The notes: generated by a model from the sequence alone, not told the origin. A stretch of DNA of 64,000 bases from Pseudomonas sp. LRP2-20 (GCF_024349685.1 NZ_AP025944.1:5535001-5599000), one strand, 5' to 3'. Shown: positions 30,107 through 41,006, counted from the stretch's first letter. A program made the numbers and translations.

Positions 30107-30945
30107 TGGCCACCTACGCCGTCGGAGACCTGCAAGGCTGCCTGGAACCGCTCAAATGCCTGCTCGCGAGGGTCAACTTCAACCCGGCGGTCGACCGCCT
30201 GTGGCTGGTCGGCGACCTGGTCAACCGTGGCCCCGAGTCACTGGAAACCCTGCGTTATCTCTATTCGATCCGCCAGTCGCTGGTGTGCGTGCTGGGCAAC
30301 CATGACCTGCACCTGCTGGCCGCCTGGCACAACGTCGAGCGTCTGAAAAAAAGCGATACCCTGCGCGAGATCATCGAGGCACCGGATGCCGACCGGCTGT
30401 TCGACTGGCTACGCCAGCAGAAACTGCTGCATTACGACGAGCCCCGCGGCATCGCCCTGGTGCATGCCGGCATCCCACCGCAGTGGACACTCGGCCAGGC
30501 GCTGCAACTGGCAGGAGAAGTCGAGCAAGTGCTGCGCGACGACAACCGCCTGCAGCCATACCTGGACGGCATGTACGGCAACGAGCCGAACAAGTGGAGC
30601 AAGAGCCTCACCGGCGTCGAGCGCCTGCGGGTCATCACCAACTACCTCACGCGCATGCGCTTCTGCACCGCGGCAGGCAAGCTTGACCTCAAGAGCAAGG
30701 AAGGCCTGGACACTGCGCCCAAAGGCTACAAGCCCTGGTTTGCGCACAAGGAGCGCCGCTCGCGCCACGTGAAGATCATCTTCGGCCACTGGGCAGCACT
30801 CCAGGGCCAGGTCGACGTGCCCGGTATCATCGCCCTCGACACCGGCTGCGTGTGGGGCGGCGCCATGACCCTGTACAACGTCGACAGCGGCGAATACCAC
30901 CGCTGTGACTGCGCCGACGACGGTAACTTACGCCTCCCCGCCTGA
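30106..30945 (+). CDS. apaH: Symmetrical bis(5'-nucleosyl)-tetraphosphatase
   Basis: A 279-residue calcineurin-type phosphatase that splits Ap4A to two ADP and can remove Np4 caps from RNA. Metal motifs are [30 protein letters not shown] and, later, FGHWAAL and DTGCVWGG. The start overlaps the apaG stop, and the gene closes the lptD-to-apaH run before glpE. Confidence 0.96.
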   Translation: MATYAVGDLQGCLEPLKCLLARVNFNPAVDRLWLVGDLVNRGPESLETLRYLYSIRQSLVCVLGNHDLHLLAAWHNVERLKKSDTLREIIEAPDADRLFDWLRQQKLLHYDEPRGIALVHAGIPPQWTLGQALQLAGEVEQVLRDDNRLQPYLDGMYGNEPNKWSKSLTGVERLRVITNYLTRMRFCTAAGKLDLKSKEGLDTAPKGYKPWFAHKERRSRHVKIIFGHWAALQGQVDVPGIIALDTGCVWGGAMTLYNVDSGEYHRCDCADDGNLRLPA

Positions 30946-30986
30946 CCACCTACACTTATCGACCACCCCTGAAGGAAGCCGTACCC

Positions 30987-31316
30987 ATGAGCGAATTCAA
31001 GCGCATCCCTCCCGAGCAGGCCCTGGCCCTGCGCGCGCAAGGTGCGGTAGTCGTCGACATTCGCGACCCGCAAGCCTTTGCCGCCGGCCACATCACTGGC
31101 GCCCGGCACCTGGATAACCATTCGGTCGCCGAGTTCATCCGCAATGCCGACCTGGATGCCCCGACCCTCGTGGTCTGCTACCACGGCAACTCCAGCCAGA
31201 GTGCAGCCGCCTACCTGGTAGGCCAGGGCTTCTCCGACGTGTACAGCGTCGATGGCGGCTTCGAACTGTGGCGCACCACCTACCCGGCCGAGACCGCCCA
31301 AGGCACTGCCGAATAA
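30987..31316 (+). CDS. glpE: Single-domain rhodanese GlpE
   Basis: A 109-residue thiosulfate sulfurtransferase. The catalytic Cys is about residue 64 in [13 protein letters not shown], and [21 protein letters not shown] is the conserved N-terminal part. A GAAGGA ribosome site lies before the ATG. It follows apaH by about 40 bases. The physiological sulfur acceptor is not known; thioredoxin is a candidate from family work. Confidence 0.94.
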   Translation: MSEFKRIPPEQALALRAQGAVVVDIRDPQAFAAGHITGARHLDNHSVAEFIRNADLDAPTLVVCYHGNSSQSAAAYLVGQGFSDVYSVDGGFELWRTTYPAETAQGTAE

Positions 31317-31598
31317 TTTTTCATTTTTACTGCAGCCCGCGCCCCACGCGGGCTTGCAGCCCACCTGACGAACGGTCGTTCGCAACTTCTCCACCGCTCG
31401 CCCTTGACCTTGCGGATAACCAACTATTCTTAAGCGCAGGCCATCCAAAAAAAGGGGAGAGCCGGTACACCGGCGTGCGGGTCATCGGTAGCGTTTCAGG
31501 GTGTTCTGGGGGGTATACAGCAATCGGCGAACCCGGTTGCATGCCAGCATCAGCTGACTGATCCGGCGTCGTCTCCACGTATCGAGCGAGGTGACGTC
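31317..31598. other. Intergenic region upstream of prkA with hairpin and palindrome
   Basis: 282 bases without a gene. After the glpE stop there is a seven-pair hairpin AGCCCGC...GCGGGCT (31334-31354) without a T-run, then a perfect palindrome CGAACG-GT-CGTTCG (31369-31382). A TTGACC at about 31405 followed some 15 bases later by TATTCT is a poor sigma-70 candidate. No sigma-54 signature was found. Confidence 0.5.
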
Positions 31599-33521
31599 AT
31601 GAGTATTTTTAGCCACTTCCAACAACGCTTCGAGTCTACGCGCCAGGAAGAACTCTCGCTGCAGGAGTACCTCGAGCTGTGCAAAGAGGATCGCAGTGCT
31701 TACGCATCGGCGGCTGAACGGCTGTTGCTGGCCATCGGGGAGCCAGAACTGATCGACACCTCTAGCAACTCCAGGCTGTCGCGAATCTTCTCCAACAAGG
31801 TTATTCGCCGGTATCCGGCCTTTGCCGACTTCCATGGCATGGAAGAGTGCATCGACCAGATCGTTTCGTACTTCCGCCACGCCGCCCAAGGCCTGGAAGA
31901 GAAGAAACAGATCCTCTATCTGCTGGGCCCGGTAGGTGGCGGCAAATCGTCGCTGGCCGAAAAGCTCAAGCAGCTGATGGAGAAGGTGCCCTTCTACGCA
32001 ATCAAGGGCTCGCCAGTATTCGAGTCCCCCCTTGGCCTGTTCAACGCCACCGAAGACGGGGCCATTCTCGAAGAAGAGTACGGCATCTCGCGGCGCTACC
32101 TGAACACCATCATGTCGCCCTGGGCCACCAAGCGCCTGCAGGAATTCGGCGGTGATATCAGCAAGTTCAGGGTGGTGAAGCTGTACCCCTCGATCCTCAA
32201 CCAGATCGCCATCGCCAAGACCGAACCGGGTGACGAAAACAACCAGGACATCTCTGCCCTGGTCGGCAAGGTGGATATCCGCAAACTCGAGGAATTCCCG
32301 CAGAACGACGCCGATGCCTACAGCTACTCGGGCGCACTGTGCCGGGCCAACCAGGGCCTGATGGAATTCGTCGAAATGTTCAAGGCGCCGATCAAGGTCC
32401 TGCACCCCTTGCTCACCGCCACCCAGGAAGGCAACTACAACAGTACCGAAGGCCTTGGGGCCATTCCCTACACCGGTATCCTGCTGGCCCACTCCAACGA
32501 ATCGGAGTGGCACACCTTCCGCAACAACAAGAACAACGAGGCGTTCATCGACCGGATCTACATCGTCAAGGTGCCGTACTGCCTGCGCGTCAGCGACGAG
32601 ATCAAGATCTACGACAAGCTGCTGGTCAACAGCTCGCTGGCCAAGGCCCATTGCGCGCCAGACACGCTGAAGATGCTTGCCCAGTTCACCGTGCTCTCAC
32701 GCCTCAAGGAGCCGGAAAACTCCAACATCTACTCGAAGATGCGCGTCTACGACGGCGAGAACCTCAAGGACACCGACCCGAAAGCCAAGTCGATCCAGGA
32801 GTACCGCGATGCTGCAGGCGTGGACGAAGGCATGAATGGCCTGTCGACCCGCTTCGCCTTCAAGATTCTCTCCAAGGTGTTCAACTTCGACCCGCATGAA
32901 GTGGCGGCCAACCCGGTGCACCTGCTGTATGTGCTGGAACAGCAGATCGAGCAGGAACAGTTCCCGGCTGAAGTACGCGAGCGCTACCTGCGCTACCTGA
33001 AGGAGTACCTGGCACCGCGTTACATCGAGTTCATCGGCAAGGAAATCCAGACCGCCTACCTGGAGTCCTACAGCGAGTACGGTCAGAACATCTTCGACCG
33101 CTACGTGCTGTACGCCGACTTCTGGATCCAGGATCAGGAGTACCGCGATCCGGAAACCGGCGAAATCCTCAACCGCATCGCCCTCAACGAAGAGCTGGAA
33201 AAGATCGAGAAACCGGCAGGCATCAGCAATCCGAAGGATTTCCGCAACGAAATCGTCAACTTCGTGCTGCGTGCCCGGGCCAACAACAACGGCAAGAACC
33301 CGAGCTGGCTCAGCTACGAGAAGCTGCGGGTGGTGATCGAGAAGAAAATGTTCTCCAACACCGAGGACCTGCTGCCGGTCATCAGCTTCAACGCCAAGGC
33401 CAGCAAGGAGGATCAACAGAAGCACAACGACTTCGTCACGCGGATGGTGGAGCGTGGCTATACCGACAAACAGGTACGCCTGCTGTCGGAATGGTACCTG
33501 CGGGTCAGGAAATCGCAATAA
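31599..33521 (+). CDS. prkA: PrkA-type serine/AAA protein kinase
   Basis: A 640-residue PrkA (YeaG) protein. An AAA-type P-loop LLGPVGGGKSSLAEKLK lies about residues 106-122, LLGVRDEHG-type switch regions follow, and the C-terminal half is the PrkA-specific region. GAGGTG precedes the ATG. With yeaH and spoVR it makes a conserved three-gene set linked in enterobacteria to stationary phase and nitrogen stress. The kinase target is not known here. Confidence 0.95.
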   Translation: MSIFSHFQQRFESTRQEELSLQEYLELCKEDRSAYASAAERLLLAIGEPELIDTSSNSRLSRIFSNKVIRRYPAFADFHGMEECIDQIVSYFRHAAQGLEEKKQILYLLGPVGGGKSSLAEKLKQLMEKVPFYAIKGSPVFESPLGLFNATEDGAILEEEYGISRRYLNTIMSPWATKRLQEFGGDISKFRVVKLYPSILNQIAIAKTEPGDENNQDISALVGKVDIRKLEEFPQNDADAYSYSGALCRANQGLMEFVEMFKAPIKVLHPLLTATQEGNYNSTEGLGAIPYTGILLAHSNESEWHTFRNNKNNEAFIDRIYIVKVPYCLRVSDEIKIYDKLLVNSSLAKAHCAPDTLKMLAQFTVLSRLKEPENSNIYSKMRVYDGENLKDTDPKAKSIQEYRDAAGVDEGMNGLSTRFAFKILSKVFNFDPHEVAANPVHLLYVLEQQIEQEQFPAEVRERYLRYLKEYLAPRYIEFIGKEIQTAYLESYSEYGQNIFDRYVLYADFWIQDQEYRDPETGEILNRIALNEELEKIEKPAGISNPKDFRNEIVNFVLRARANNNGKNPSWLSYEKLRVVIEKKMFSNTEDLLPVISFNAKASKEDQQKHNDFVTRMVERGYTDKQVRLLSEWYLRVRKSQ

Positions 33522-33650
33522 AGCGGCAAGCTTCTAGCCGCAAGCTGCAAGCTGCTCGGCGTCAGTGCTCCGGCCTGCGCCGCAGCTTGCAGCAGCGGTG
33601 GCTGCTCTTACTTGCAGCTTGAAGCTTGTGGCTTGCAGCTGCATCCAGTC
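33522..33650. repeat. Cluster of AAGCTTGCAGC-type repeats in the prkA-yeaH gap
   Basis: The gap is built of alternating copies of GCAAGCTGCAAGCTG, CGCAGCTTGCAGCAGCGG and CTTGCAGCTTGAAGCTTGTGG, which can fold on each other. This is a second repeat family, unrelated to the GCGGGTAAACCCGC REPs. It lies inside a likely operon. Confidence 0.7.
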
Positions 33651-33662
33651 ACCGGAGGGACC

Positions 33663-34934
33663 ATGAGCTACGTTATCGACCGACGCCTGAACGGCAAGAA
33701 CAAGAGCACGGTCAACCGCCAGCGCTTCCTGCGGCGTTACCGTGAACACATCAAGAAGGCCGTCGAAGAGGCCGTGAGCCGCCGCTCCATCATGGACATG
33801 GAACACGGCGAACAGATCAGCATTCCGGGGCGAGACATCGATGAACCGGTGCTGCACCATGGTCGTGGCGGCAAGCAGACCATCGTGCACCCAGGCAACA
33901 AGGAATTCACCGCCGGCGAGCATATCCCTCGGCCCCAGGGCGGCGGGGGTGGCAGCGGCCGCGGCAAGGCCGGTAACTCCGGCGAGGGCATGGACGACTT
34001 CGTCTTCCAGATCACCCAGGAAGAGTTCCTCGAATTCATGTTCGAAGACCTCGAACTGCCCAACCTGGTCAAACGCCACCTGACTGGCGCCGACACCTTC
34101 AAGACCGTGCGAGCCGGTATCGCCAACGAAGGCAACCCGTCACGCATCAACATTGTCCGCACCCTGCGTTCGGCCCATGCCCGGCGCATCGCCCTGACCG
34201 GCAGCAGCCGTGCGCTGCTGCGCGAAGCTCAGAAGGAACTGGGCCGGCTGAAAGTCGAGGAACCCGACAACTTCACCGACATCCAGGAAGTCGAACAGGA
34301 AATCGAACGGCTCAAGGCACGCATCAACCGCCTGCCCTTCCTCGACACCTTCGACCTCAAGTACAACCTGTTGGTCAAGCAGCCCAACCCCAGTTCCAAG
34401 GCCGTGATGTTCTGCCTGATGGACGTGTCCGGCTCGATGACCCAGGCCACCAAGGATATCGCCAAACGCTTCTTCATCCTGCTTTACCTGTTCCTCAAGC
34501 GTAACTACGACCGCATCGAGGTGGTGTTCATCCGCCACCACACCAGCGCCCGTGAAGTCGACGAGGAAGAGTTCTTCTACTCCCGGGAAACCGGCGGCAC
34601 CATCGTCTCCAGCGCACTGAAGATGATGCAGGAGATCATGGCCGAACGTTACCCTGCCGCGGACTGGAACATCTATGCCGCCCAGGCCTCCGACGGCGAC
34701 AACTGGAACGACGACTCGCCGATCTGCCGCGAGATCCTGTCCAAGCAGATCATGCCGCATGTGCAGTACTACACTTACGTTGAGATCACCCCGCGTGAGC
34801 ACCAGGCGTTGTGGTACGAGTATGAGCGAATCGGCGAGGCCTTCCCCGACACATTCGCCCAGCAGCAGTTGGTATCGGCCGGCGATATCTACCCGGTCTT
34901 CCGTGAACTCTTCCAGCGCAGGTTAGCCACATGA
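33663..34934 (+). CDS. yeaH: UPF0229/YeaH protein with VWA-like domain
   Basis: A 423-residue DUF444 protein. An N-terminal basic region ([23 protein letters not shown]), a Gly-rich linker ([18 protein letters not shown]) and a von Willebrand A-like domain with metal motif [16 protein letters not shown] are visible. The start follows GGAGGG; an upstream frame opening is within the repeats. It overlaps spoVR by four bases. Function is unknown; the prkA-yeaH-spoVR order is conserved. Confidence 0.93.
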   Translation: MSYVIDRRLNGKNKSTVNRQRFLRRYREHIKKAVEEAVSRRSIMDMEHGEQISIPGRDIDEPVLHHGRGGKQTIVHPGNKEFTAGEHIPRPQGGGGGSGRGKAGNSGEGMDDFVFQITQEEFLEFMFEDLELPNLVKRHLTGADTFKTVRAGIANEGNPSRINIVRTLRSAHARRIALTGSSRALLREAQKELGRLKVEEPDNFTDIQEVEQEIERLKARINRLPFLDTFDLKYNLLVKQPNPSSKAVMFCLMDVSGSMTQATKDIAKRFFILLYLFLKRNYDRIEVVFIRHHTSAREVDEEEFFYSRETGGTIVSSALKMMQEIMAERYPAADWNIYAAQASDGDNWNDDSPICREILSKQIMPHVQYYTYVEITPREHQALWYEYERIGEAFPDTFAQQQLVSAGDIYPVFRELFQRRLAT

Positions 34935-36499
34935 CCGCCAGAGCACAGAGACGCCAACCCATTTCCACCGGGTCCGAGTGGACGTTCGAGCTGATCCAGA
35001 CCTACGACCGGGAAATCAGCCGGCTGGCCGAGCGTTACGCCCTGGACACCTACCCCAACCAGATCGAGGTGATCACCGCCGAGCAGATGATGGATGCCTA
35101 CGCCTCCGTCGGCATGCCGTTGGGCTATCACCACTGGTCCTACGGCAAGCAGTTCCTCAGCACCGAGAAGTCCTACAGCCGGGGGCAGATGGGCCTTGCC
35201 TACGAGATCGTGATCAACTCCGACCCGTGCATCGCCTACCTGATGGAAGAGAACACCATGTGCATGCAGGCACTGGTGATCGCCCATGCCTGCTATGGCC
35301 ACAACAGCTTCTTCAAGGGCAACTACCTGTTCCGCACCTGGACCGACGCCACGTCGATCATCGACTACCTGGTTTTCGCCAAGCAGTACATCGCCCAGTG
35401 CGAGGAGCGCCACGGCATCGATGCCGTGGAAGACCTGATCGACTCCTGCCACGCGCTGATGAACTACGGCGTCGATCGCTACAAGCGCCCCTATCCGATC
35501 TCTGCCGAAGAAGAACGGCGGCGCCAGAAGGACCGCGAAGAGCACCTGCAGCGGCAGATCAACGACCTGTGGCGCACCATTCCCAAGAGTGCCGATAAAG
35601 GTGGTGAGCGCGACGATGCGCGCTTCCCTTCCGAGCCGCAGGAAAACATCCTTTACTTCATCGAGAAGAATGCCCCGCTGCTCGAACCCTGGCAGCGCGA
35701 AGTCGTGCGCATCGTGCGCAAGATCGCCCAGTACTTCTACCCACAACGCCAGACCCAGGTGATGAACGAAGGTTGGGCGACCTTCTGGCACTACACCCTG
35801 ATGAACGACCTGTACGACGAAGGCCTGATCACTGAAGGCTTCATGATGGAGTTCCTGCAGTCGCACACCAGCGTGGTATTCCAGCCCGGTTTCGACAGCC
35901 CGTACTACAGCGGCATCAACCCGTACGCGCTGGGCTTTGCCATGTACACCGACATCCGCCGCATGTGCGAAAACCCTACCGAGGAGGATCGCCGCTGGTT
36001 CCCCGACATTGCTGGCAGCGACTGGCTTTCTACCATCAAGTTCGCCATGAGCAGCTTCAAGGACGAGAGTTTCATCCTGCAGTACCTGTCACCCAAGGTG
36101 ATCCGTGACCTGAAGCTGTTCAGCATCCTCGATGACGACCAGCGCGACGACCTGCTGGTACCGGCCATCCATGACGAGGCCGGTTACCGGATCATTCGTG
36201 AACAACTGGCTGCCCAGTACAACCTCGGCAACCGCGAACCCAACGTGCAGATCTGGAGCATCGACCGCCGTGGTGACCGCTCGCTGACCCTGCGTCACCA
36301 GCAGCACAACCGCAAACCGCTGGGCGACTCCACCGAGGAAGTGCTCAAGCACCTGCACCGCCTGTGGGGCTTCGATATCCACCTGGAGACCGTACAGGGC
36401 GACCAGGTGGTCAAGACCCATCACATGCCGCCGCGTGGGGAGCATGCCGAGAGCGGCGACTACGGGCGCATGGACCTCGCCGTCATCCACCACCTCTGA
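34931..36499 (+). CDS. spoVR: SpoVR-family protein (YcgB)
   Basis: A 522-residue SpoVR-like protein. [13 protein letters not shown] at the start, [22 protein letters not shown] with a histidine-rich patch, and [14 protein letters not shown] are typical. It ends the prkA-yeaH-spoVR set. SpoVR is required for spore cortex in Bacillus, but the role in non-sporulating bacteria is not established. Confidence 0.93.
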   Translation: MTARAQRRQPISTGSEWTFELIQTYDREISRLAERYALDTYPNQIEVITAEQMMDAYASVGMPLGYHHWSYGKQFLSTEKSYSRGQMGLAYEIVINSDPCIAYLMEENTMCMQALVIAHACYGHNSFFKGNYLFRTWTDATSIIDYLVFAKQYIAQCEERHGIDAVEDLIDSCHALMNYGVDRYKRPYPISAEEERRRQKDREEHLQRQINDLWRTIPKSADKGGERDDARFPSEPQENILYFIEKNAPLLEPWQREVVRIVRKIAQYFYPQRQTQVMNEGWATFWHYTLMNDLYDEGLITEGFMMEFLQSHTSVVFQPGFDSPYYSGINPYALGFAMYTDIRRMCENPTEEDRRWFPDIAGSDWLSTIKFAMSSFKDESFILQYLSPKVIRDLKLFSILDDDQRDDLLVPAIHDEAGYRIIREQLAAQYNLGNREPNVQIWSIDRRGDRSLTLRHQQHNRKPLGDSTEEVLKHLHRLWGFDIHLETVQGDQVVKTHHMPPRGEHAESGDYGRMDLAVIHHL

Positions 36500-36553
36500 T
36501 GCACCGCCATTACTGCCGACAGGGTATCCTGTGGGCAGTAATGGAGGCTGCAC

Positions 36554-37648
36554 ATGCACATCTACAAAGTCGGCGGCGCGGTACGCGACCGTCTGCTCGG
36601 GCGCCCGGTCAGCGATATCGACTGGCTGGTGGTCGGCGCCACGGTCGAAGACATGCACGCCCAGGGCTATCGCCCGGTCGGCGCTGATTTTCCGGTTTTC
36701 CTGCACCCGAAGACGGGCGAGGAATATGCCCTGGCGCGCACCGAGCGCAAGAGTGGACGCGGTTATGGCGGGTTCACCTTTCACGCAAGCCCCGACGTAA
36801 CGCTGGAACAAGACCTGATCCGCCGCGACCTGACCATCAATGCCATGGCCGAGGACGAACAGGGCACAGTCCATGACCCCTACCACGGCCAGGCCGATCT
36901 TGAACAACGCATCCTGCGCCATGTTTCCCCGGCGTTCGCCGAAGATCCCCTGCGTGTACTGCGCGTTGCCCGTTTTGCTGCGCGCTATGCCCCCCTCGGG
37001 TTCCAGGTTGCCGATGAAACAATGACGCTGATGCGCCAGATCGCCAAATCGGGCGAACTGCAGGCGCTGACCGCCGAGCGCAGTTGGAAGGAGATCGAGC
37101 GGGCGCTGATGGAAAGCCAGCCGCAGGTGTTCATCCAGGTGCTGCGCGAAGCTGACGCCCTGACGGAGCTAATGCCGGAGCTGGAGCATGGCGTGATTAC
37201 GCTGGAGGCACTGCAGCGGGCAGCGGAGCACCAGCAACCACTGGCAGTACGCTGGGCGTGCTTGTTGCGCGGGCTGGAGCCGGCGGCGATCAAAGCGCTC
37301 AATCAGCGCTTCAAGGCACCGCGTGAATGCCAGGAACTGGCCGTGCTGGTGGGTGAATTTGCCGGGCAAGCCGATGACGCTTTGCAACTAACGCCGGGAA
37401 AATTGCTGGAAATGCTGCAGAAATTCGACGTCTATCGGCGACCGCAGCGCTTCGAGGATTTCATTGCGACGTGTGAGATGGCCGCCTGTGAAAGTTATCC
37501 ACAGGGCGATTATCTGCGTGGAGCTGCGGCGGCAGCCCGGGCGGTGGATGTGAAGCCACTGGTGGAAGCGGGTTTGACCGGGCAAGGTCTGGGCGAGGCG
37601 CTCAAGGGTGAGCGACTCAAAGCACTAGAGGCTTACAAGCTGGGCTGA
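36554..37648 (+). CDS. cca: CCA-adding tRNA nucleotidyltransferase
   Basis: A 364-residue class-II tRNA nucleotidyltransferase restoring CCA ends. [20 protein letters not shown] has the two catalytic aspartates (about 21 and 23), and [13 protein letters not shown] and [15 protein letters not shown] are conserved. It is shorter than the 412-residue E. coli enzyme and lacks the C-terminal HD phosphohydrolase domain. An AATGGAGG ribosome site precedes the ATG. Confidence 0.94.
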   Translation: MHIYKVGGAVRDRLLGRPVSDIDWLVVGATVEDMHAQGYRPVGADFPVFLHPKTGEEYALARTERKSGRGYGGFTFHASPDVTLEQDLIRRDLTINAMAEDEQGTVHDPYHGQADLEQRILRHVSPAFAEDPLRVLRVARFAARYAPLGFQVADETMTLMRQIAKSGELQALTAERSWKEIERALMESQPQVFIQVLREADALTELMPELEHGVITLEALQRAAEHQQPLAVRWACLLRGLEPAAIKALNQRFKAPRECQELAVLVGEFAGQADDALQLTPGKLLEMLQKFDVYRRPQRFEDFIATCEMAACESYPQGDYLRGAAAAARAVDVKPLVEAGLTGQGLGEALKGERLKALEAYKLG

Positions 37649-37651
37649 CCA

Positions 37652-37753
37652 CACCGGCCCTTTCGCGGCTAAAGCCGCTCCCACAGGGACCGCATCATGC
37701 CAAACCATATGCGGTCCCTGTGGGAGCGGCTTTAGCCGCGAAAGGGCCGGTAC
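37652..37753. repeat. Long inverted REP pair with mirrored spacer (GCGGCT variant)
   Basis: Both copies carry GCGGCTAAAGCCGC. Unlike the other pairs, the sequence between the REPs is also an inverted repeat (GGGACCGCAT ... ATGCGGTCCC around a short CATGCCAAACCAT), giving one near-continuous stem of about 44 pairs. It lies between cca and folK. Confidence 0.92.
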
Positions 37754-37757
37754 AGGC

Positions 37758-38267
37758 TTACGCCGGAGTCAGCTGCAACCCACGCCATTGGAATGCGACC
37801 GGCGCCAGAACCTGGTCGATCTGCGCCTCCTGCCACAACTGCGCCATGCTTTTCTCCGCCCCTGGGTGGATCAGCTCCGGCGCCAGCAGCGACAACGGCC
37901 ACAGCACGAAGGCATTCTTCAGGATCTCCGCCCGCGGCAGCACCAGCCCATCGAACGTGCCGTGCAGATCGTCATACATGAGTACATCGATATCCAGCGG
38001 CAAGCCCTTGCGATCCGGTGCATAGCGGCCATTGTCGGCCTCGATGAACTTGAGCCGGCGATCCAGCTCCATCAGTGGCAGATCGGTCTTGCCGGTGACC
38101 ACGAAGTTGATGAACGGCCCACTCTTGATCCCCACCGCCTGGCTCTCGAACGCCGGTGAACATTGCATGTCGCTGAGAATGGCCGCCAATGCATCAAGCC
38201 CCGCACACAGGTGCTGGTGGCGATCGATGTTGCTGCCAAGGCCCAGATAAACCGTGCTCAGAGACAT
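37758..38267 (-). CDS. folK: HPPK: dihydropterin pyrophosphokinase
   Basis: A 169-residue folate-pathway kinase. VYLGLGSNIDRHQHL opens the protein, FESQAVGIKSGPFINFV and RKGLPLDIDVLMYDDL (metal aspartates) follow, with VLPRAEILKNAFVLWPL near the end. Converts 6-hydroxymethyl-dihydropterin to its diphosphate. It overlaps folB by ten bases, consistent with an operon for the preceding two steps of folate synthesis. Confidence 0.96.
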   Translation of the reverse strand: MSLSTVYLGLGSNIDRHQHLCAGLDALAAILSDMQCSPAFESQAVGIKSGPFINFVVTGKTDLPLMELDRRLKFIEADNGRYAPDRKGLPLDIDVLMYDDLHGTFDGLVLPRAEILKNAFVLWPLSLLAPELIHPGAEKSMAQLWQEAQIDQVLAPVAFQWRGLQLTPA

Positions 38268-38614
38268 CCGCGCTCGATCTCCACGCCAACACCGCCACGC
38301 GCGGCAGGAACGGCGCCCGGCTTGGTCAGCTTCAGCCGCACCCAGGGAATGTGGAATTCTTCCATCAAGGTCGCCACCAGGCGCTCGGCAAAGGTTTCCA
38401 CCAGTTCGAAGCGCGCCTGCTCGGCAAAGGCCTGGACCCGCGCCGAAACACTGGCATAGTCCAGCGCCAGGTTCAGATCATCGCCGGCCGCCGCCGGGCG
38501 GTTGTCCCAGGCGAAACTCAGGTCCAGGCGCAGGCACTGGCGAATATCCCGTTCCCAGTCATAGGCACCGATGACGGTATCGACTTCCAGGCCTTCGATG
38601 AACACTCTGTCCAA
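38258..38614 (-). CDS. folB: Dihydroneopterin aldolase
   Basis: A 118-residue FolB, cleaving dihydroneopterin ahead of Fol[37 protein letters not shown] and LVETFAERL are family motifs, and the C-terminal LTKPGAV is typical. The start is a TTG codon at 38614, because GGAGAG lies just before it and homologues begin with DRVFIEGL; the nearest upstream ATG adds an unnatural eight-residue head. A GTG three codons downstream is an alternative. Confidence 0.93.
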   Translation of the reverse strand: MDRVFIEGLEVDTVIGAYDWERDIRQCLRLDLSFAWDNRPAAAGDDLNLALDYASVSARVQAFAEQARFELVETFAERLVATLMEEFHIPWVRLKLTKPGAVPAARGGVGVEIERGCL

Positions 38615-38688
38615 GCACTTCTCTCCACAGCACGACAAGGGCGACGGGCGCCGTTAGAATCAGGGCGTCCTCGCCCGGAATAGTTAGC

Positions 38689-39258
38689 ATGTTTTGGTTA
38701 TTGGCGCTGCTCGCCTACCTGCTCGGCTCGCTGTCCTTCGCCATCGTCCTCAGCCGCCTTTCAGGCAGCCCGGACCCGCGTTCCAGCGGTTCGGGCAATG
38801 CTGGCGCCACCAACATGCTACGCCTGGCGGGCCGTAAACTGGCGATCCTGACCCTGCTGGGCGACCTGTGCAAGGGCCTGTTGCCGGTTTTGCTCGCCCG
38901 TGCTGCCGGCCTTGGTCTGCAGGAGCAGGCCTGGGTCGGCGTGTGCGCAGTGCTCGGTCACCTGTTCCCGCTGTATTTCCGCTTTCGCGGCGGCAAGGGT
39001 GTCGCCACCGCCGCCGGCATGCTCATGGGCCTGTATTTCCCGGCCGCATTGCTGGCCCTCGGCGCCTGGCTACTGACTTTCTACCTCACCCGCACCAGCT
39101 CCCTGGCGGCGCTTGTCGCGACCCCGCTGACCTTGCCATTGCTGGCCTGGCGCGAGCCGGAGGCGCTGCTGCCAATCGCCGTGCTCACGGTGATGATCGT
39201 CTGGCGCCACCGCAACAATCTGCGCGATTTGTTTGCCGGGCGCGAAAGGCATTTCTGA
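38689..39258 (+). CDS. plsY: Acyl-phosphate glycerol-3-phosphate acyltransferase
   Basis: A 189-residue inner-membrane enzyme for the first phospholipid step. [33 protein letters not shown] and the [16 protein letters not shown] motif are diagnostic, with five hydrophobic helices. Divergent from folB with 74 bases between the starts, and convergent with tsaD. Confidence 0.96.
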   Translation: MFWLLALLAYLLGSLSFAIVLSRLSGSPDPRSSGSGNAGATNMLRLAGRKLAILTLLGDLCKGLLPVLLARAAGLGLQEQAWVGVCAVLGHLFPLYFRFRGGKGVATAAGMLMGLYFPAALLALGAWLLTFYLTRTSSLAALVATPLTLPLLAWREPEALLPIAVLTVMIVWRHRNNLRDLFAGRERHF

Positions 39259-39273
39259 CGCGCCCGCAGGCAT

Positions 39274-40299
39274 TCACACCGGCGGCAACTGCTCCATCGG
39301 CCAGCGTGCCTGCACGCTGATCGCCAGGTCCTGCTGCTGCCCGGCCAACAGGCGCTGGCAACCGGCATAGGCGATCATCGCGCCGTTGTCAGTGCAGAAC
39401 TGCGGACGCGCGTAGTACACGTTACCCTTGAGACCGGCCAGCATGTCTTCCAGCGAGGCACGCAACGCCTTGTTGGCACTCACGCCACCGGCGATGACCA
39501 GGCGCTTGAGGCCGGTCTGCTTGAGGGCCCGCTTGCATTTGATGGTCAGAGTCTCCACCACCGCCTGCTGGAATGCCAGCGACAGGTCGCAACGGGTTTG
39601 CTCGCTGTCGTCGCCAGCATTCTTGCATTGCTGCCAGGTATTCAGGGCGAAGGTCTTGAGGCCGCTGAAGCTGAACTCCAGACCCGGCCGATCAGTCATC
39701 GGCCGCGGGAAGACGAACCGCCCAGGCACACCCTGCTCGGCCAGGCGCGCGATTTCCGGGCCACCTGGGTAATTGAGGCCGATAAGTTTGGCGGTCTTGT
39801 CGAACGCTTCGCCGGCAGCATCGTCGAGGCTCTCGCCCAACAGCTCGTATTGGCCGATGCCATCTACCCGCACCAGCTGGGTATGGCCGCCGGAAACCAA
39901 CAAAGCGACGAACGGGAACTCGGGCGGGTTTTCCTCCAGCATCGGTGCCAGCAGGTGGCCTTCCATATGGTGCACACCGATCGCCGGAATATCCCAGGCG
40001 AAAGCCAGGGCCTGGGCGCACGAGGCACCGACCAAAAGCGCACCGACCAGGCCAGGGCCCGCCGTGTAGGCGATGGCATCGATCTCGGTGGCCACGCAGC
40101 CGGCCTCCTCCAGCACCTGGCGGATGAGCGGCAGCATGCGCTTGACGTGGTCACGCGAGGCGAGCTCGGGCACCACGCCACCGAATACGCGGTGCAGGTC
40201 GATCTGACTGAACAGCGCGTCGGCTAACAAACCGCGTTCGCTGTCGTATAATGCGACGCCGGTTTCGTCGCAGGATGTTTCCAATCCCAGTACTAGCAT
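39274..40299 (-). CDS. tsaD: tRNA N6-threonylcarbamoyladenosine transferase subunit TsaD
   Basis: A 341-residue TsaD needed for the t6A base of ANN-decoding tRNAs. [17 protein letters not shown], the metal histidines in [15 protein letters not shown] (about residues 111-115), [11 protein letters not shown] and [13 protein letters not shown] are typical. It is divergent from rpsU and adjoins the macromolecular synthesis genes, a common location in proteobacteria. Confidence 0.97.
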   Translation of the reverse strand: MLVLGLETSCDETGVALYDSERGLLADALFSQIDLHRVFGGVVPELASRDHVKRMLPLIRQVLEEAGCVATEIDAIAYTAGPGLVGALLVGASCAQALAFAWDIPAIGVHHMEGHLLAPMLEENPPEFPFVALLVSGGHTQLVRVDGIGQYELLGESLDDAAGEAFDKTAKLIGLNYPGGPEIARLAEQGVPGRFVFPRPMTDRPGLEFSFSGLKTFALNTWQQCKNAGDDSEQTRCDLSLAFQQAVVETLTIKCKRALKQTGLKRLVIAGGVSANKALRASLEDMLAGLKGNVYYARPQFCTDNGAMIAYAGCQRLLAGQQQDLAISVQARWPMEQLPPV

Positions 40300-40504
40300 G
40301 GGTTCGTCCCTTGTGGGGGCTGAATTCGAAGCCGCGCATGATAGTCCCCGTGCCGGGTGCCGACCAGCGGTTTTCGATCAGAGGCTTTGCATTCCGGCGT
40401 ACTAAGGGTTAACATCCGCAACCCTTGAAAACCGACGTTCTCCAGCACACCTTTTGTTTTGCCAGGAGCACGTCTACCCCGGTAATGAATTAAGGTAGCC
40501 CTGG

Positions 40505-40720
40505 ATGCCAGCCGTCAAAGTTAAAGAGAACGAACCCTTCGACGTAGCTCTGCGTCGTTTCAAGCGCTCCTGCGAAAAAGCCGGTGTACTGGCTGAAGTT
40601 CGTAGCCGCGAGTTTTACGAGAAGCCGACCGCCGAGCGTAAGCGCAAAGCAGCTGCTGCTGTTAAGCGTCACGCCAAGAAAGTTCAGCGCGAACAGCGCC
40701 GCGCCGTTCGTCTGTACTAA
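40505..40720 (+). CDS. rpsU: 30S ribosomal protein S21
   Basis: A 71-residue basic protein: [21 protein letters not shown] at the N-terminus and the Arg/Lys-rich [14 protein letters not shown] and [10 protein letters not shown] tail. First gene of the rpsU-dnaG-rpoD group. About 205 bases separate it from tsaD, with a weak TTGAAA element and no clear -10. Confidence 0.97.
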   Translation: MPAVKVKENEPFDVALRRFKRSCEKAGVLAEVRSREFYEKPTAERKRKAAAAVKRHAKKVQREQRRAVRLY

Positions 40721-41006
40721 TACAGACGTTCTTCGCTAGAGCTTCTGCCCTGCCCGGCTCACCGCCGGGCCGATGGCAGCGGTTTGCTTGACCTTGAGCA
40801 GCTAGCCCAAGGAGCCTGTCGCCACGCGCAGCGGGCAAATGGTTGCAAAACGTCAGATCTGGTTTCGGCCAGGCGTGCACGTCCTGACTGACGAGCCCCC
40901 AGTTAAGCTGGAGGCTGGCGACGAGCACACACCCCCTCGCATTTCCCCTAGCACCACTTGCCCCGTAAGCGTTTAGACTTGCCAGTTGCCAGATGACGAG
41001 ACTGCC
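40721..41006 (+). other. rpsU-dnaG spacer with GC hairpin
   Basis: 286 bases without a gene. A seven-pair hairpin GCCCGGC-TCACC-GCCGGGC (40752-40770) comes soon after rpsU but lacks a T-run. A second possible fold uses CCCCCAGTTAAGCTGGAGG near 40900. In E. coli this gap holds a partial terminator and an RNA-processing site that keep dnaG low; the hairpin may serve the same purpose. Confidence 0.5.

Noticed and set aside
36988..37302. Minus-strand frame in cca and similar short frames in REP regions
   Set aside because: Shadows with no ribosome site or motif.
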